DNA of 64,000 nucleotides from Actinomyces radicidentis. GTDB lineage: Bacteria > Actinomycetota > Actinomycetes > Actinomycetales > Actinomycetaceae. Numbering within the stretch: position 1 is the first letter of the stretch; each line of letters opens with the position of its first letter. Positions 43,250 to 51,457 of the stretch are shown here, piece by piece. The stretch is taken from assembly GCF_001553565.1 (NCBI RefSeq), contig NZ_CP014228.1, positions 1,364,001-1,428,000 of the forward strand. Reading direction: 5' to 3'. The notes under the pieces are model-generated. The model was not told the DNA's origin. It worked only from the letters and a program-made list of their open reading frames with translations, and ran no database searches. A program made the translations under genes and the position numbers.

Positions 43250-45078
43250 GAGCCCACACCGCCTCCACCTCGCTCGGCTCCGGCCGCTCCGGTGCCGCGG
43301 CACCGACGATGTCCCACCCCGTCGGACGCGAGGCCCGACGAGGCCTCGTCCGCTGGCTCCTGCGCACGACCGCGCCGGTTCTCCCTCCGCTCGCCGCCTC
43401 GACCCTCCTGCGCGTGCTCGCCCAGCTCCTCGGCGTCGGCCTCGTCGCCCTCGCCGCCGACGCCGTCGCCCGCACCGCCCTCGCGGCCACCGGTGCGCCC
43501 GGCACCACCGCTCCCGGCGTCGCCGGAGTCCTGGCGCTCATGGTCCTGCTGGCCCTGCTCAAGGCGGCCGCCCGCTATGGCGAGCAGTTCCTCGGGCACC
43601 TCGTCGCCTTCAAGGCCCTCGAGCTCCTGCGCGTCCGACTCGTCTCCTCCCTCCTGCCGCGCGCCACCCGGCAGCGCCTCGGCTCCGGAGACCTCCTCGC
43701 CCGCGCCACGAAGGACGTGGACCGCGTCGAGACCTTCTTCGCCCACACCATCGCGCCGGTCATCGGCGCCGTCCTCGTCCCCGTCACGACCGTCCTCGTC
43801 ATCGGCGCGACCGCGTCCTGGCCGGTCGCGCTCGCCGGCGCCGCCGTGCTCCTCGTGGCGATCGCCGTCGTGCCCCTCCTCGGTGCTGGTGCCGCCGCGC
43901 GCTCCGCCCGCGCCACGGCTGCTGAGCGCGCCGCCCTCACCGCCCACCTCACCGACACAGTCCAGGGGATGCGCGAGGTCCTCGGCTACGGCCTCGCCCC
44001 GCAGCGCCTCGCCGGCACCCGCGCCCTCGACGACGCCCTCCTGGCCGCCACCGCCCCCGCGGACCGGCTCGCCGTCGTCCGCCACGGCGCCGTCCAGCTC
44101 CTCGTCCTCGCCGCGCCCCTCGCCGGCCTCGCCGTCGGCGCCCCCGAGGCGGCTCGCGGGGAGCTCACCCTCCCGGCGCTGGCAGCCGCCGTCGCCGCCC
44201 TGTGGCGTCTCGGGGAGACTGTCCGCGGCGTCGAGGGCGTCGCCGGGACCCTCGCCACCGCCCTGGCCGCCGCCGAGCGCGTCAGGGAGGTCGTCGAGGT
44301 CCCCGTCGAGCTGCCCGACGGCGACGCCCCCGTCCCGCGTGCCGCCTCCCACGAGCTCGCCTGGGACGGCGTCGTCTATACCCACCCCGGCGCCTCCCGG
44401 CCCGCCCTGCGCGGCGTCACCGCCGTCGCCCGGGCCGGCGAGCGCACCTGCCTCGTCGGCGCCTCCGGCTCAGGCAAGACGACCCTCCTGCGCCTCGCCC
44501 TGCGCGCCGACGACCCCGACGACGGAACCATCGCCCTCGACGGCGCCGACCTGCGCCGCCTGCGCGCCGACGACCTGCGCCGCGAGCTCGTCCTCGTCCC
44601 CCAGGAGGCCCGCCTCTTCCACGGCAGCCTCGCCGAGAACCTCCGCCTCTCCGCGCCGGAGGCCACCGACGACGAGCTGGAGGAGGCGCTCGCCGTCGCC
44701 TGCGTCCTCGACGAGGTCCGTGCCATGCCCGGCGGGCTCCGCACCGTCGTCGGTGAGCGGGGCACCACCGTCTCCGGCGGCCAGCGCCAGCGGATCGCCC
44801 TCGCCCGGGCGCTGCTCGCCCGGCCCGCGCTCCTCGTCCTCGACGAGGTCGGTGCTCACCTCGACCCCGCCCTCGACGTCCGGGTCCACGCCTCGCTCGC
44901 CGAGTGGTCCGCGCGTACCGGTGCCGGGATCCTCGAGGTCACCCACCGCCTCACCGGCCTCGAGGAGGCCGACCACGTCATCGTCCTCGACGACGGCGCC
45001 GTCGTCGCCGACGGGGCCCCCGCCGAGCTCGTCGCTGACCCTGACGGACCGCTCGCCCGCCTCTCCGCCCGCGCCTGA
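43246..45078 (+). CDS. cydC: ABC exporter, CydC-like subunit (membrane plus ATPase)
   Basis: A 610-residue half-transporter, partner of the preceding gene, overlapping it as ATGA. The membrane domain has RATKDVDRVETFFAHTIAP, the CydC-type intracellular-loop signature. The ATPase has Walker A GASGSGKTTLL (about 404), the Q loop in VLVPQEARLFHGSLAENLR, signature TVSGGQRQRIAL (about 508) and Walker B LLVLDEVGAHLDP. Its D-loop region (EVGAHLD rather than EPTSHLD) is slightly unusual. Together they form a heterodimeric exporter. Thiol export is inferred from family resemblance; other heterodimeric ABC exporters cannot be fully excluded. Confidence 0.8.
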   Translation: MRAHTASTSLGSGRSGAAAPTMSHPVGREARRGLVRWLLRTTAPVLPPLAASTLLRVLAQLLGVGLVALAADAVARTALAATGAPGTTAPGVAGVLALMVLLALLKAAARYGEQFLGHLVAFKALELLRVRLVSSLLPRATRQRLGSGDLLARATKDVDRVETFFAHTIAPVIGAVLVPVTTVLVIGATASWPVALAGAAVLLVAIAVVPLLGAGAAARSARATAAERAALTAHLTDTVQGMREVLGYGLAPQRLAGTRALDDALLAATAPADRLAVVRHGAVQLLVLAAPLAGLAVGAPEAARGELTLPALAAAVAALWRLGETVRGVEGVAGTLATALAAAERVREVVEVPVELPDGDAPVPRAASHELAWDGVVYTHPGASRPALRGVTAVARAGERTCLVGASGSGKTTLLRLALRADDPDDGTIALDGADLRRLRADDLRRELVLVPQEARLFHGSLAENLRLSAPEATDDELEEALAVACVLDEVRAMPGGLRTVVGERGTTVSGGQRQRIALARALLARPALLVLDEVGAHLDPALDVRVHASLAEWSARTGAGILEVTHRLTGLEEADHVIVLDDGAVVADGAPAELVADPDGPLARLSARA

Positions 45079-45116
45079 GCCGAGGCCGCCGAGCCTCCGG
45101 ACGGTGCTGGGCGGGC

Positions 45117-46034
45117 TCAGATGTCGTCGATGTCCTCGTAGGACAGCGGGTCCTCGATGGGCTCGAGGTGCGCGGAGACGTACAGCGCGGGGTCCACGGC
45201 CACGAGGGCGTCGATGACCTCCTCGGTGAGGTCGTGCCCCTTCTTCACGGTCCACTCGCCCGGGACGAGGACGTCGAGGTGGGCGAAGCGGCGGTTGCCG
45301 GCCTCGCGCACGCGCACCGCGTGGAAGTCGATCCGCCCGTCCTGCCGGTAGGAGTCGAGGACCCCGTCGATGCGTGCCAGGGCCTCGTCGCTCGGGGCGA
45401 CGTCCATGAGCCCGCCGATGGAGTCCTTGATGAGCCTGTAGCCGGTCCACATGATGTTGACGCCCGCGAGGAGCGCGACGACGGCGTCGAGGACGGGGGA
45501 GTGGAAGACGGCGACGAGGCCGACGCCGACGAGCACCGCCGCGGAGGTGACGACGTCGGTCGCCAGGTGCTTCGCGTCCGCGATGAGGGTCTTGGAATTC
45601 TCCTCGACGCCCTTGCGGTGCAGGACCCAGGCGACGGCTCCGTTGATGACCGAGGCGCCCACGGAGATGAGGAGGCCGACGCTGAGCGACTCGGGCATGA
45701 CCGGGCTGATGATGCGGCCGATCGCCGAGTACACGATGAAGGCGGCTGCCACGAAGATCATGACGCCCTCGAAGACCGCGGAGAAGTACTCGGCCTTGGA
45801 GTGGCCGAACTGGTGGTCGTCGTCGGCCGGGCGGATCGAGATCTTGAGGACGATGAGGGCGATGATCGCCGCGACGAGGCTGACGAGGGACTCGGCGGCG
45901 TCGGAGAGCAGGCCGACGGAGCCCGTGAGCCACGCGGCGTAGGACTTGAGCGCGATGGTGGCCAGGGCGGCGGCGATGGAGAGCCAGGCGTAGCGGCTCA
46001 GGTCCTTGGGCGGGGCGTAACGGAGCGATGACAC
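45117..46034 (-). CDS. Cation diffusion facilitator metal exporter
   Basis: A 305-residue CDF transporter with six helices and a cytoplasmic C-terminal domain. The transport site is seen in GLLSDAAESLVSLVAA (Asp in helix 2) and IADAKHLATDVVTSAAV (HxxxD in helix 5). DDDHQFGHSKAEYFSAVFEG is the conserved loop. The C-terminal dimerisation domain contains FHAVRVREAGNRRFAHLDVL. It probably exports Zn2+, Fe2+ or Mn2+ by proton antiport. The start is not certain: GTG 46034 gives MSSLRYAPPKDLSRYAWLS just before helix 1, but no clear ribosome binding site is visible. Confidence 0.88.
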   Translation of the reverse strand: MSSLRYAPPKDLSRYAWLSIAAALATIALKSYAAWLTGSVGLLSDAAESLVSLVAAIIALIVLKISIRPADDDHQFGHSKAEYFSAVFEGVMIFVAAAFIVYSAIGRIISPVMPESLSVGLLISVGASVINGAVAWVLHRKGVEENSKTLIADAKHLATDVVTSAAVLVGVGLVAVFHSPVLDAVVALLAGVNIMWTGYRLIKDSIGGLMDVAPSDEALARIDGVLDSYRQDGRIDFHAVRVREAGNRRFAHLDVLVPGEWTVKKGHDLTEEVIDALVAVDPALYVSAHLEPIEDPLSYEDIDDI

Positions 46035-46215
46035 GACCGGCAGTCTCGTCCCGCCCGGTGAACGGGGCGAACCCAGGTTTCGGCGGGCCGTAAGTCCTGC
46101 CGCGCCCGTCGGTACGCGACGGCTGCACGGCGGCGCCGACGGCTCTGCCCGACAGCCCGGTGGCCCCTCCGCCGGCGGGTCGGCCGTTCGACGCTCCCCC
46201 GCTAGGGTGGTCGGC

Positions 46216-47046
46216 GTGCTGACCGGCCTCCCCCTCGAGCTCGCCGTCCCCGACGCGCTGCCCGACACCTTCCGCGCCCTCGACCTGTCCGGGGTGCTGC
46301 TCAACGGGATCCTCGGCGGCCTCATCGCGCGCCGCAAGAACTTCGACCTCGTCGGCTTCGTCGTCCTCGCGATCCTCACCGCCACCGCCGGCGGCATCCT
46401 GCGCGACGTCATGATCCAGGCGGGCCCGCCCTTCGCCCTCACCGACCCGTACTACCTCTACACGGCCTGCGTCGGCGCGGTCATCGCCTGGTTCGCGCCC
46501 TTCCGCACGACCTTCGCCCGGCGCTTCCTCGTCGTCGCCGACGCCGTCGTGCTCGGCACCTGGGCCGCCACCGGCGCCTCGAAGGCCCTCACCAACGGCC
46601 TCGGCGTCATGCCGGCGCTCCTGCTCGGCTGCCTCACGGCGGTGGGAGGCTCCATGATCCGCGACGTCTCCGTGGGGGAGACCCCCGCCGTCTACGGAGG
46701 CAACAAGCTCTACGCCGTGCCCGCCCTGTGCTCGGCCCTCACCGAGGTCCTCCTCGTGCGCGGGGGCCTGCCGGACGCCTACGCGATGCTCGTCGCGACC
46801 GTCGTCGGCGCCGGCACCTGCCTCCTGGCCTACTGGCGCGAGTGGCGGCTGCCCGTCGCCGAGGACTGGGAGCGCCGCCGCGCCGAGTGGGTCGCCGCCG
46901 GCCGCGTGCTGGGCGCTCGTCGCGGTCGTCCGGCCACCGACGTCGAGCGGGTCGGCTGGCGCCGCGCCCTCATGACGAGGCCGCGAAGGACCACCCGCCG
47001 ACCCGCGCGCCGTCGCCGCAAGCCGCTGGACCCCGCCGACCTCTGA
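46216..47046 (+). CDS. TRIC-like (UPF0126) trimeric cation channel family protein
   Basis: A 276-residue membrane protein with two repeats of three helices plus one, the UPF0126/TRIC architecture. Each repeat carries a Gly-rich kink: TATAGGILRDVMIQ and TAVGGSMIRDVSVGETP, a diagnostic duplicated GG-x-x-RD motif. The C-terminal 75 residues form a basic Arg-rich tail. Bacterial TRIC homologues conduct K+ or Na+. GTG 46216 was chosen because TAGGGT ends eight bases upstream, a leaderless signature; GTG 46207 overlaps that element. Confidence 0.88.
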   Translation: MLTGLPLELAVPDALPDTFRALDLSGVLLNGILGGLIARRKNFDLVGFVVLAILTATAGGILRDVMIQAGPPFALTDPYYLYTACVGAVIAWFAPFRTTFARRFLVVADAVVLGTWAATGASKALTNGLGVMPALLLGCLTAVGGSMIRDVSVGETPAVYGGNKLYAVPALCSALTEVLLVRGGLPDAYAMLVATVVGAGTCLLAYWREWRLPVAEDWERRRAEWVAAGRVLGARRGRPATDVERVGWRRALMTRPRRTTRRPARRRRKPLDPADL

Positions 47047-47139
47047 GCCGTGCCGGCGGGGTGGGCCGGGCGTCGGCGCCGGTCGCCGTCGCCGGTCGCC
47101 CCAGGGCGGCGCCTCGGGGCGGTCCCTCAGGACGACGAA

Positions 47140-47167
47140 GGGGCGCGGCCCCGTGGGACCGCGCCCC
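47140..47167. terminator. Hairpin between the TRIC-like gene and ytxH-like gene
   Basis: A 9-bp inverted repeat GGGGCGCGG/CCGCGCCCC (47140-47148 with 47159-47167) lies between convergent genes. Confidence 0.5.
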
Positions 47168-47202
47168 GCGCGTCAGGATCCTCGGGTCCCGAGCTGCGAG
47201 CC

Positions 47203-47544
47203 TCAGTCCTCGACGGGGCGGACCTCGGCGTCGTCGACGGTCACGGGCTCGTAGCTCGGCGTCTTGACGTTGCGGGTCGGGCCGTCGGCCTTGCTGCGCG
47301 AGGAGGAGCCGGAGAAGACGCGCTCCTTGACGGCCTCGACGACGCGGTCCGTGAGGACCTCGCCCTGCTCCTTGGCGAAGGCGGTGGCGCGGGCGGAGGC
47401 GGTGTCGACGGTCTCGCGGACGCGCGGCTGCTCGGCGATCTTCGTGGCGGTGGCCTTGATGCGCTCGTACTGGGCGCGGCCGGCGCGGGTGCCGAGGACG
47501 TAGCCGGCGCCGAGGCCGAGGACGAAGGGGATCTTGCTGGCCAT
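47203..47544 (-). CDS. YtxH-like small membrane-associated protein
   Basis: A 113-residue protein. The short hydrophobic N-terminus with small residues, KIPFVLGLGAGYVLGTRAG, followed by RAQYERIKATATKIAEQPRV is typical of actinobacterial YtxH-type proteins. The rest is a charged, probably amphipathic helical stretch (about 35-80) and an acidic disordered tail. The family's function is unknown, with links to stress responses. ATG 47544 has AGGAGG-like sequence upstream (GCAGGAGGCC). It is monocistronic. Confidence 0.75.
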   Translation of the reverse strand: MASKIPFVLGLGAGYVLGTRAGRAQYERIKATATKIAEQPRVRETVDTASARATAFAKEQGEVLTDRVVEAVKERVFSGSSSRSKADGPTRNVKTPSYEPVTVDDAEVRPVED

Positions 47545-47763
47545 GAGGGCCTCCTGCGGGTCGAGTGTTCGGTCACGATCCGGTCCGGGGTGCGGGATCG
47601 TCGACGCCCCGCGGGCCGGTGCCCGGGGCTCGCCGTGGGATCAGGATCGTGCGCTGCGTTTCAGCATAGGGCTCTGACCTGCGGTGTCGTCGCTCGAATC
47701 GGGGTCATTGCGCCGTCGGCGGAGGCGGTGAGGGGCGGTCGGCTCAGGCAAGGGGCCCTTCCT

Positions 47764-47780
47764 TAGGTAAGACTTCCTTT
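47764..47780 (+). promoter_or_regulatory. DtxR/IdeR-like metal box upstream of the VIT gene
   Basis: TTAGGTAAGACTTCCTTTG (from 47763/47764) contains a complete DtxR-type half-site TTAGGTAAG and a weaker inverted half (CTTCCTT). It scores 12 of 19 against TTAGGTTAGGCTAACCTAA. It lies about 40 bases upstream of a predicted leaderless start (TACTGT at 47806-47811, six bases before ATG 47818). Iron- or manganese-dependent control of a metal-detoxifying transporter would make sense. Confidence 0.4.
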
Positions 47781-47817
47781 GCTATACAGCGGAATTGATT
47801 GGATCTACTGTGGCGGC

Positions 47818-48705
47818 ATGAACGCCACCGAGACGCCCCGAGCGGGCCGCACGCCGCGCCGCCTCACCGTCCCCGAGCACGTCGGCACCGAGCTGCCCCA
47901 GCAGCCGACGTCCCGGGTCGTCCCGCCGTGCCCCACGGCCGTCTCGCTCGCCCCCGCCCCCGAGCCGCTGACCGCGCCCGCCGGGACGAGCGCCGACGAC
48001 ACCCCCTCCGACGCCCGCGAGGCCGCCTCCTCGCTCGCCTCCCGCCTCAACTGGCTGCGCGCCGGGGTCCTCGGCGCCAATGACGGCATCGTCTCCGTGG
48101 CCGGCGTCGTCATCGGCGTCGCCGCCGCCAGCCCGAACGGCAACGGCGCGGTCCTCACGGCCGGCGTCGCCGCCGTCGTCGCGGGCGCCCTGTCCATGGC
48201 GGCCGGCGAGTACGTCTCGGTGTCCACCCAGTCCGACACGGAGAAGGCCATGGTCGCCCGCCAGCGCGCCGAGCTCGCGGACGACCCCGAGGCCGGGATC
48301 GAGGAGCTCGCCTCCCACTACCGCGCCAAGGGCCTCACCGCGGCCACGGCGCTCACGGTGGCCCGCGAGCTCACCGCGCACGACGCCGTCGGTGCCCACC
48401 TCGAGGCCGAGCTCGGCCTGCGCGAGGACGACTACACGAACCCATGGCACGCCGCCGGGTCGAGCGCCGTCGCCTTCACGCTCGGCTCGCTCCTGCCGAT
48501 GCTCGCCATCATGCTGCTTCCGCTCCCGGTGCGGATCCCGCTCACCTTCGTCGCGGTCCTCCTCGGCCTCGCACTCACGGGCGGCGTCTCCGCCCGCCTC
48601 GGCGACGCCCCCGTCCGCCCCGCGATCGTGCGCAACGTCGTCGGCGGCGCGCTCGCGATGGCCGTCACCTGGGGCATCGGGCACCTCGTCGGCACCGCCG
48701 TCTGA
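47818..48705 (+). CDS. VIT1/CCC1-family iron/manganese transporter
   Basis: A 295-residue membrane protein. A proline-rich cytoplasmic N-terminus (1-75) precedes a five-helix VIT domain. WLRAGVLGANDGIVSVAGVV is the family signature in helix 1 (N-D-G). GALSMAAGEYVSVSTQSDTE is the helix-2/cytoplasmic junction with the metal-binding Met, Glu and Asp. A charged helical domain (about 145-200) precedes the last three helices. Members move Fe2+ or Mn2+ out of the cytosol. ATG 47818 has TACTGT six bases upstream. Confidence 0.9.
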   Translation: MNATETPRAGRTPRRLTVPEHVGTELPQQPTSRVVPPCPTAVSLAPAPEPLTAPAGTSADDTPSDAREAASSLASRLNWLRAGVLGANDGIVSVAGVVIGVAAASPNGNGAVLTAGVAAVVAGALSMAAGEYVSVSTQSDTEKAMVARQRAELADDPEAGIEELASHYRAKGLTAATALTVARELTAHDAVGAHLEAELGLREDDYTNPWHAAGSSAVAFTLGSLLPMLAIMLLPLPVRIPLTFVAVLLGLALTGGVSARLGDAPVRPAIVRNVVGGALAMAVTWGIGHLVGTAV

Positions 48706-48723
48706 CGACGCCCCGCACGCACC

Positions 48724-48766
48724 GGCGCCGCCGGCCGGGCCCGTCCGGGGGCCGGCCGGCGGCGCC
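48724..48766. terminator. Bidirectional terminator between the VIT gene and the DUF2183 gene
   Basis: A perfect 15-bp inverted repeat (48724-48738 with 48752-48766) lies in the 90-base gap between the two convergent genes. Confidence 0.7.
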
Positions 48767-48795
48767 GTCGTCGTGCCGTGGTGGGTCGGCCGCGC

Positions 48796-49935
48796 TCAGG
48801 CGGTCCCGTCCTCGGGCTCGCCGCCCTCGGTGATCCAGGACGGCAGGAGCCGCGCGAGCTCGTAGCCGTCGCGACCGACGACGACGGGCACGTCCGCCTC
48901 CGCCAGGGTGCGCGCCTCCGGACCCAGGCCCATAGGGTGCGCGATCTGCGAGCCGGCGAGCACCTGCTCGCGCTCGCTGAGCTGCCGGATCGCGACGGCC
49001 GCGACGCGGTCGGAGTGCTCGCGGACGGCCTCGGAGTAGATGAGCGGGTCGTGCTGGCCGTCGTCGCCGATGAGGAGGAACTCCAGGTCCGGCAGGTCGA
49101 TCATGAGCCGGCGCAGCTCGGTGCGCTTGTGCTCGATCCCGGAGCGGAACCAGCCCGTGTTGGTCGGGCCCCAGTCCGTCATGAGCTTGGGCGCCTCGGG
49201 GAAGCCGTTCTTGCGGAAGAAGGAGCGCAGGGTCGGCACGGCGTTCCAGGCGCCCGTCGACAGGAAGATGACAGGGGCGTCCGGGTGGGCGTCGCGGACC
49301 TTCTCGAGGAGCTCGGCCATCCCGGGGACCGGCTCGCGGTTGGAGGCGTTCTTGATGAGGAGGTTCCAGGCCGCCAGGAAGATGCGGGGGACGTCGGTGA
49401 CCATGGCGGTGTCGTCGATGTCCGAGACGATGCCGAGGTGGTGCCCCGGGGCGATGACGTTGACGCGGGTGGTGACCTCGCCGGCGCCGGCGGCGTCGAT
49501 GGTGACGTCCTGCCAGCCGGGCTCGAGGCCGTGGTCGCGCACGACGACGTCGACGTAGCCCTGCCGGTCGGCGCGGGTGCGCACCCGGACGTCGCCGACC
49601 GTGATCGTCACCGGCAGGTAGGGGACGGGGACGTCGATGAACTGGCGCCAGCCGCGCTGGGCGTCCAGGAGCGTGTCGAGGGCGACCTCGCGGACCGCCT
49701 GAGCGGACGTCGGCAGCTCCTCGGGGATGGAGCGGAAGAGCGGGCCCTCGGCGGGGGCGTCCGGCGGGCGCATCACCATGCGGGCCAGGACCCGGGCCAT
49801 GGAGCCCTTGGCGCCGGCGGAGCCGTATCCGTCGTAGGCGATGACGCGCGGGCGCCAGCCCCGGGCCTTGAGGGCCGGGATCGTCTCCCGGTACAGGCGG
49901 AGCTCGGCGGCGCGTGCGATGTCGGAGAAGGGCAC
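48796..49935 (-). CDS. DUF2183 (App1-like) phosphatase domain protein
   Basis: A 379-residue protein. Residues 1-160 form a less conserved beta-rich N-terminal part. A catalytic HAD-like DUF2183 domain follows with IVSDIDDTAMVTDVPR (the nucleophile Asp pair, about residue 170), VIFLSTGAWNAVPTLRSFF, KRTELRRLMIDLPDLEFLLI and GDDGQHDPLIYSE. The yeast member App1 is a phosphatidate phosphatase, so a lipid substrate is plausible. GTG 49935 is preceded by TAGGAT and six bases; the TAG of this -10 element is also the stop codon of the upstream mannosyltransferase gene. Confidence 0.88.
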   Translation of the reverse strand: MPFSDIARAAELRLYRETIPALKARGWRPRVIAYDGYGSAGAKGSMARVLARMVMRPPDAPAEGPLFRSIPEELPTSAQAVREVALDTLLDAQRGWRQFIDVPVPYLPVTITVGDVRVRTRADRQGYVDVVVRDHGLEPGWQDVTIDAAGAGEVTTRVNVIAPGHHLGIVSDIDDTAMVTDVPRIFLAAWNLLIKNASNREPVPGMAELLEKVRDAHPDAPVIFLSTGAWNAVPTLRSFFRKNGFPEAPKLMTDWGPTNTGWFRSGIEHKRTELRRLMIDLPDLEFLLIGDDGQHDPLIYSEAVREHSDRVAAVAIRQLSEREQVLAGSQIAHPMGLGPEARTLAEADVPVVVGRDGYELARLLPSWITEGGEPEDGTA

Positions 49936-49944
49936 GGAAGGATC

Positions 49945-51240
49945 CTACGGGGAGGCCTCCGGCTCGGCACCCGGACGGGGCTCCACGCGCGGGTGCTCCG
50001 CGGCCCGCCAGAGGACCGCCCCGGCGCCCAGTGCCCAGAAGGTGTACGAGGAGCCGACGACCGTCGCCCAGAAGGGCCAGTCCTGCTCGACGTGGTTCTG
50101 CTCCGGGAACCACCACTGCATGGCCAGGCCGAAGACGGCGAGCCCGGCCGCCGCCGCCGTGACGAGGCCGGGGGAGCGCCAGCGCAGGCCGGCGGCCGTG
50201 AGCGCCATGAGAGCGGGCAGGCACCACACCCAGTGGTGGGACCACGAGATGGGGGAAACGAGGAGGCCCGTCACCATGGTGACGGCGACCTGCACGGCGA
50301 GGACGGTGCCGTCGCCGACGGCGACGTCGTCGGAACGGTCGTCGTCCGCTGCCGGGCGCAGCGCGTCAAGCCGCCGCAGCAGCAGCCACGCGCCCCCGAG
50401 CACCGCCAGGACGAGCACCCCCCACACGGGCGTCCAGAGGCTCTCCGGCAGCCAGCGCGCCACGAGGCCCTTGAGGTTCTGGTTGCCCGAGTAGTCGGAG
50501 AACCCGGCGCGGCTGGGGTCCCACATCGCCGAGAGGAAGAACTGGGAGGACTCGCTCGGGGAGAGGACCCAGCACAGGGCCGTCACGCCGAGGGCCGTGC
50601 CGACCATCGTCGCGGCCGCGCGCCACTCGCGGCGGGCGAGGAGGACGAGGACGGCGATCGCGGGGGTGAGCTTGAAGGCCGCCGCGAGGCCCGAGAGGAC
50701 CCCGCGCCAGCGCGAGCGCTGAGGCACGGCGAGGAGGTCGAGGGCCACGGCCAGCATGAGGACCGCGTTGACCTGCCCGTACTCCATCGTCTTGTAGACC
50801 GGCTCGAGGACGACGGCGCCGAGCAGCCCCAGCCAGGGCGCGGCGCCCCACGCGAGCCGCGAGGAGGCGCCCAGCGCCCGGGCCGTCGCCCAGCCGGTGA
50901 CGGCGACGCACAACGGGGTGAGGAGGACGAGGAGGACCTGGGCGGCGCGGTCCGAGCCGAGCGTCAGCGGCGTCATCGCCCAGGCCGCGAAGGGCGGGTA
51001 GGTGAAGGGCCACAGGTGCTGAGCCGGGTTCGCGTACCAGTCGTAGAGGCTGCCGCCCTCGTGCCACTGCGCGACCGCGTGGTAGTAGATCCAGGCGTCC
51101 AGCTTGAAGGAGGCGGTGCCGTCCTTGCCCCACAAGGAGGGGTAGGCGGAGACGAGGAGCCCGACCCACCCGAGCAGCATCGCCGCCGGCGAAGCGAGGG
51201 CGTCGGTGACGGTGCGCTTGAGCTGGTCGATCTGCTCCAC
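49945..51240 (-). CDS. GT87-like integral membrane mannosyltransferase (DUF2029)
   Basis: A 431-residue polytopic protein with about ten helices, matching GT-C glycosyltransferases of family 87 (PimE-like), which use polyprenyl-phosphomannose. The first extracellular loop contains KLDAWIYYHAVAQW with the candidate catalytic Asp, then LYDWYANPAQHLWPFTYPPF. MEYGQVNAVLML and SGNQNLKGLVAR are further family segments, and SPISWSHHWVW lies near the C-terminus. The role is probably in phosphatidylinositol mannoside or lipoglycan assembly. GTG 51240 was chosen because an excellent -10 element TAGAAT lies eight bases upstream. Confidence 0.85.
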   Translation of the reverse strand: MEQIDQLKRTVTDALASPAAMLLGWVGLLVSAYPSLWGKDGTASFKLDAWIYYHAVAQWHEGGSLYDWYANPAQHLWPFTYPPFAAWAMTPLTLGSDRAAQVLLVLLTPLCVAVTGWATARALGASSRLAWGAAPWLGLLGAVVLEPVYKTMEYGQVNAVLMLAVALDLLAVPQRSRWRGVLSGLAAAFKLTPAIAVLVLLARREWRAAATMVGTALGVTALCWVLSPSESSQFFLSAMWDPSRAGFSDYSGNQNLKGLVARWLPESLWTPVWGVLVLAVLGGAWLLLRRLDALRPAADDDRSDDVAVGDGTVLAVQVAVTMVTGLLVSPISWSHHWVWCLPALMALTAAGLRWRSPGLVTAAAAGLAVFGLAMQWWFPEQNHVEQDWPFWATVVGSSYTFWALGAGAVLWRAAEHPRVEPRPGAEPEASP

Positions 51241-51315
51241 GAGCCGGGATTCTAGGGCCGGGCGGTCGACCGGCCCCGGGGCGTCCGCCTGCTGCGGCGC
51301 GGTGCCGAGCCCGGA

Positions 51316-51405
51316 TGCCGCCCCGATGGCGCTCGGACCGAGCCTGGACCGCCGCCGAGCAGGGCGCCGGCTTCGCTGCCGCCCCGATGGCGCTCGGACC
51401 GAGCC
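51316..51405. repeat. Tandem 61-base duplication with internal palindromes
   Basis: A 29-base segment (51316-51344) is repeated exactly at 51377-51405. Each copy contains the 13-base palindrome GCTCGGACCGAGC. The short unit GAGCCCGGA recurs before and after. It lies in the 217-base gap between the mannosyltransferase start and the MFS stop, both on the reverse strand. The palindromes could act as terminators for the MFS gene. Confidence 0.6.
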
Positions 51406-51457
51406 CGGACGGAGCCCGGACGGCACCCGCACGGGGCGGGACGACGCCGGGTACCGC

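Noticed and set aside
46035-46442. Longer N-terminal extension of the CDF exporter (open frame to 46442)
   Set aside because: The added residues run across the promoter and start of the divergent TRIC-like gene and are basic low-complexity sequence, unlike CDF N-termini.
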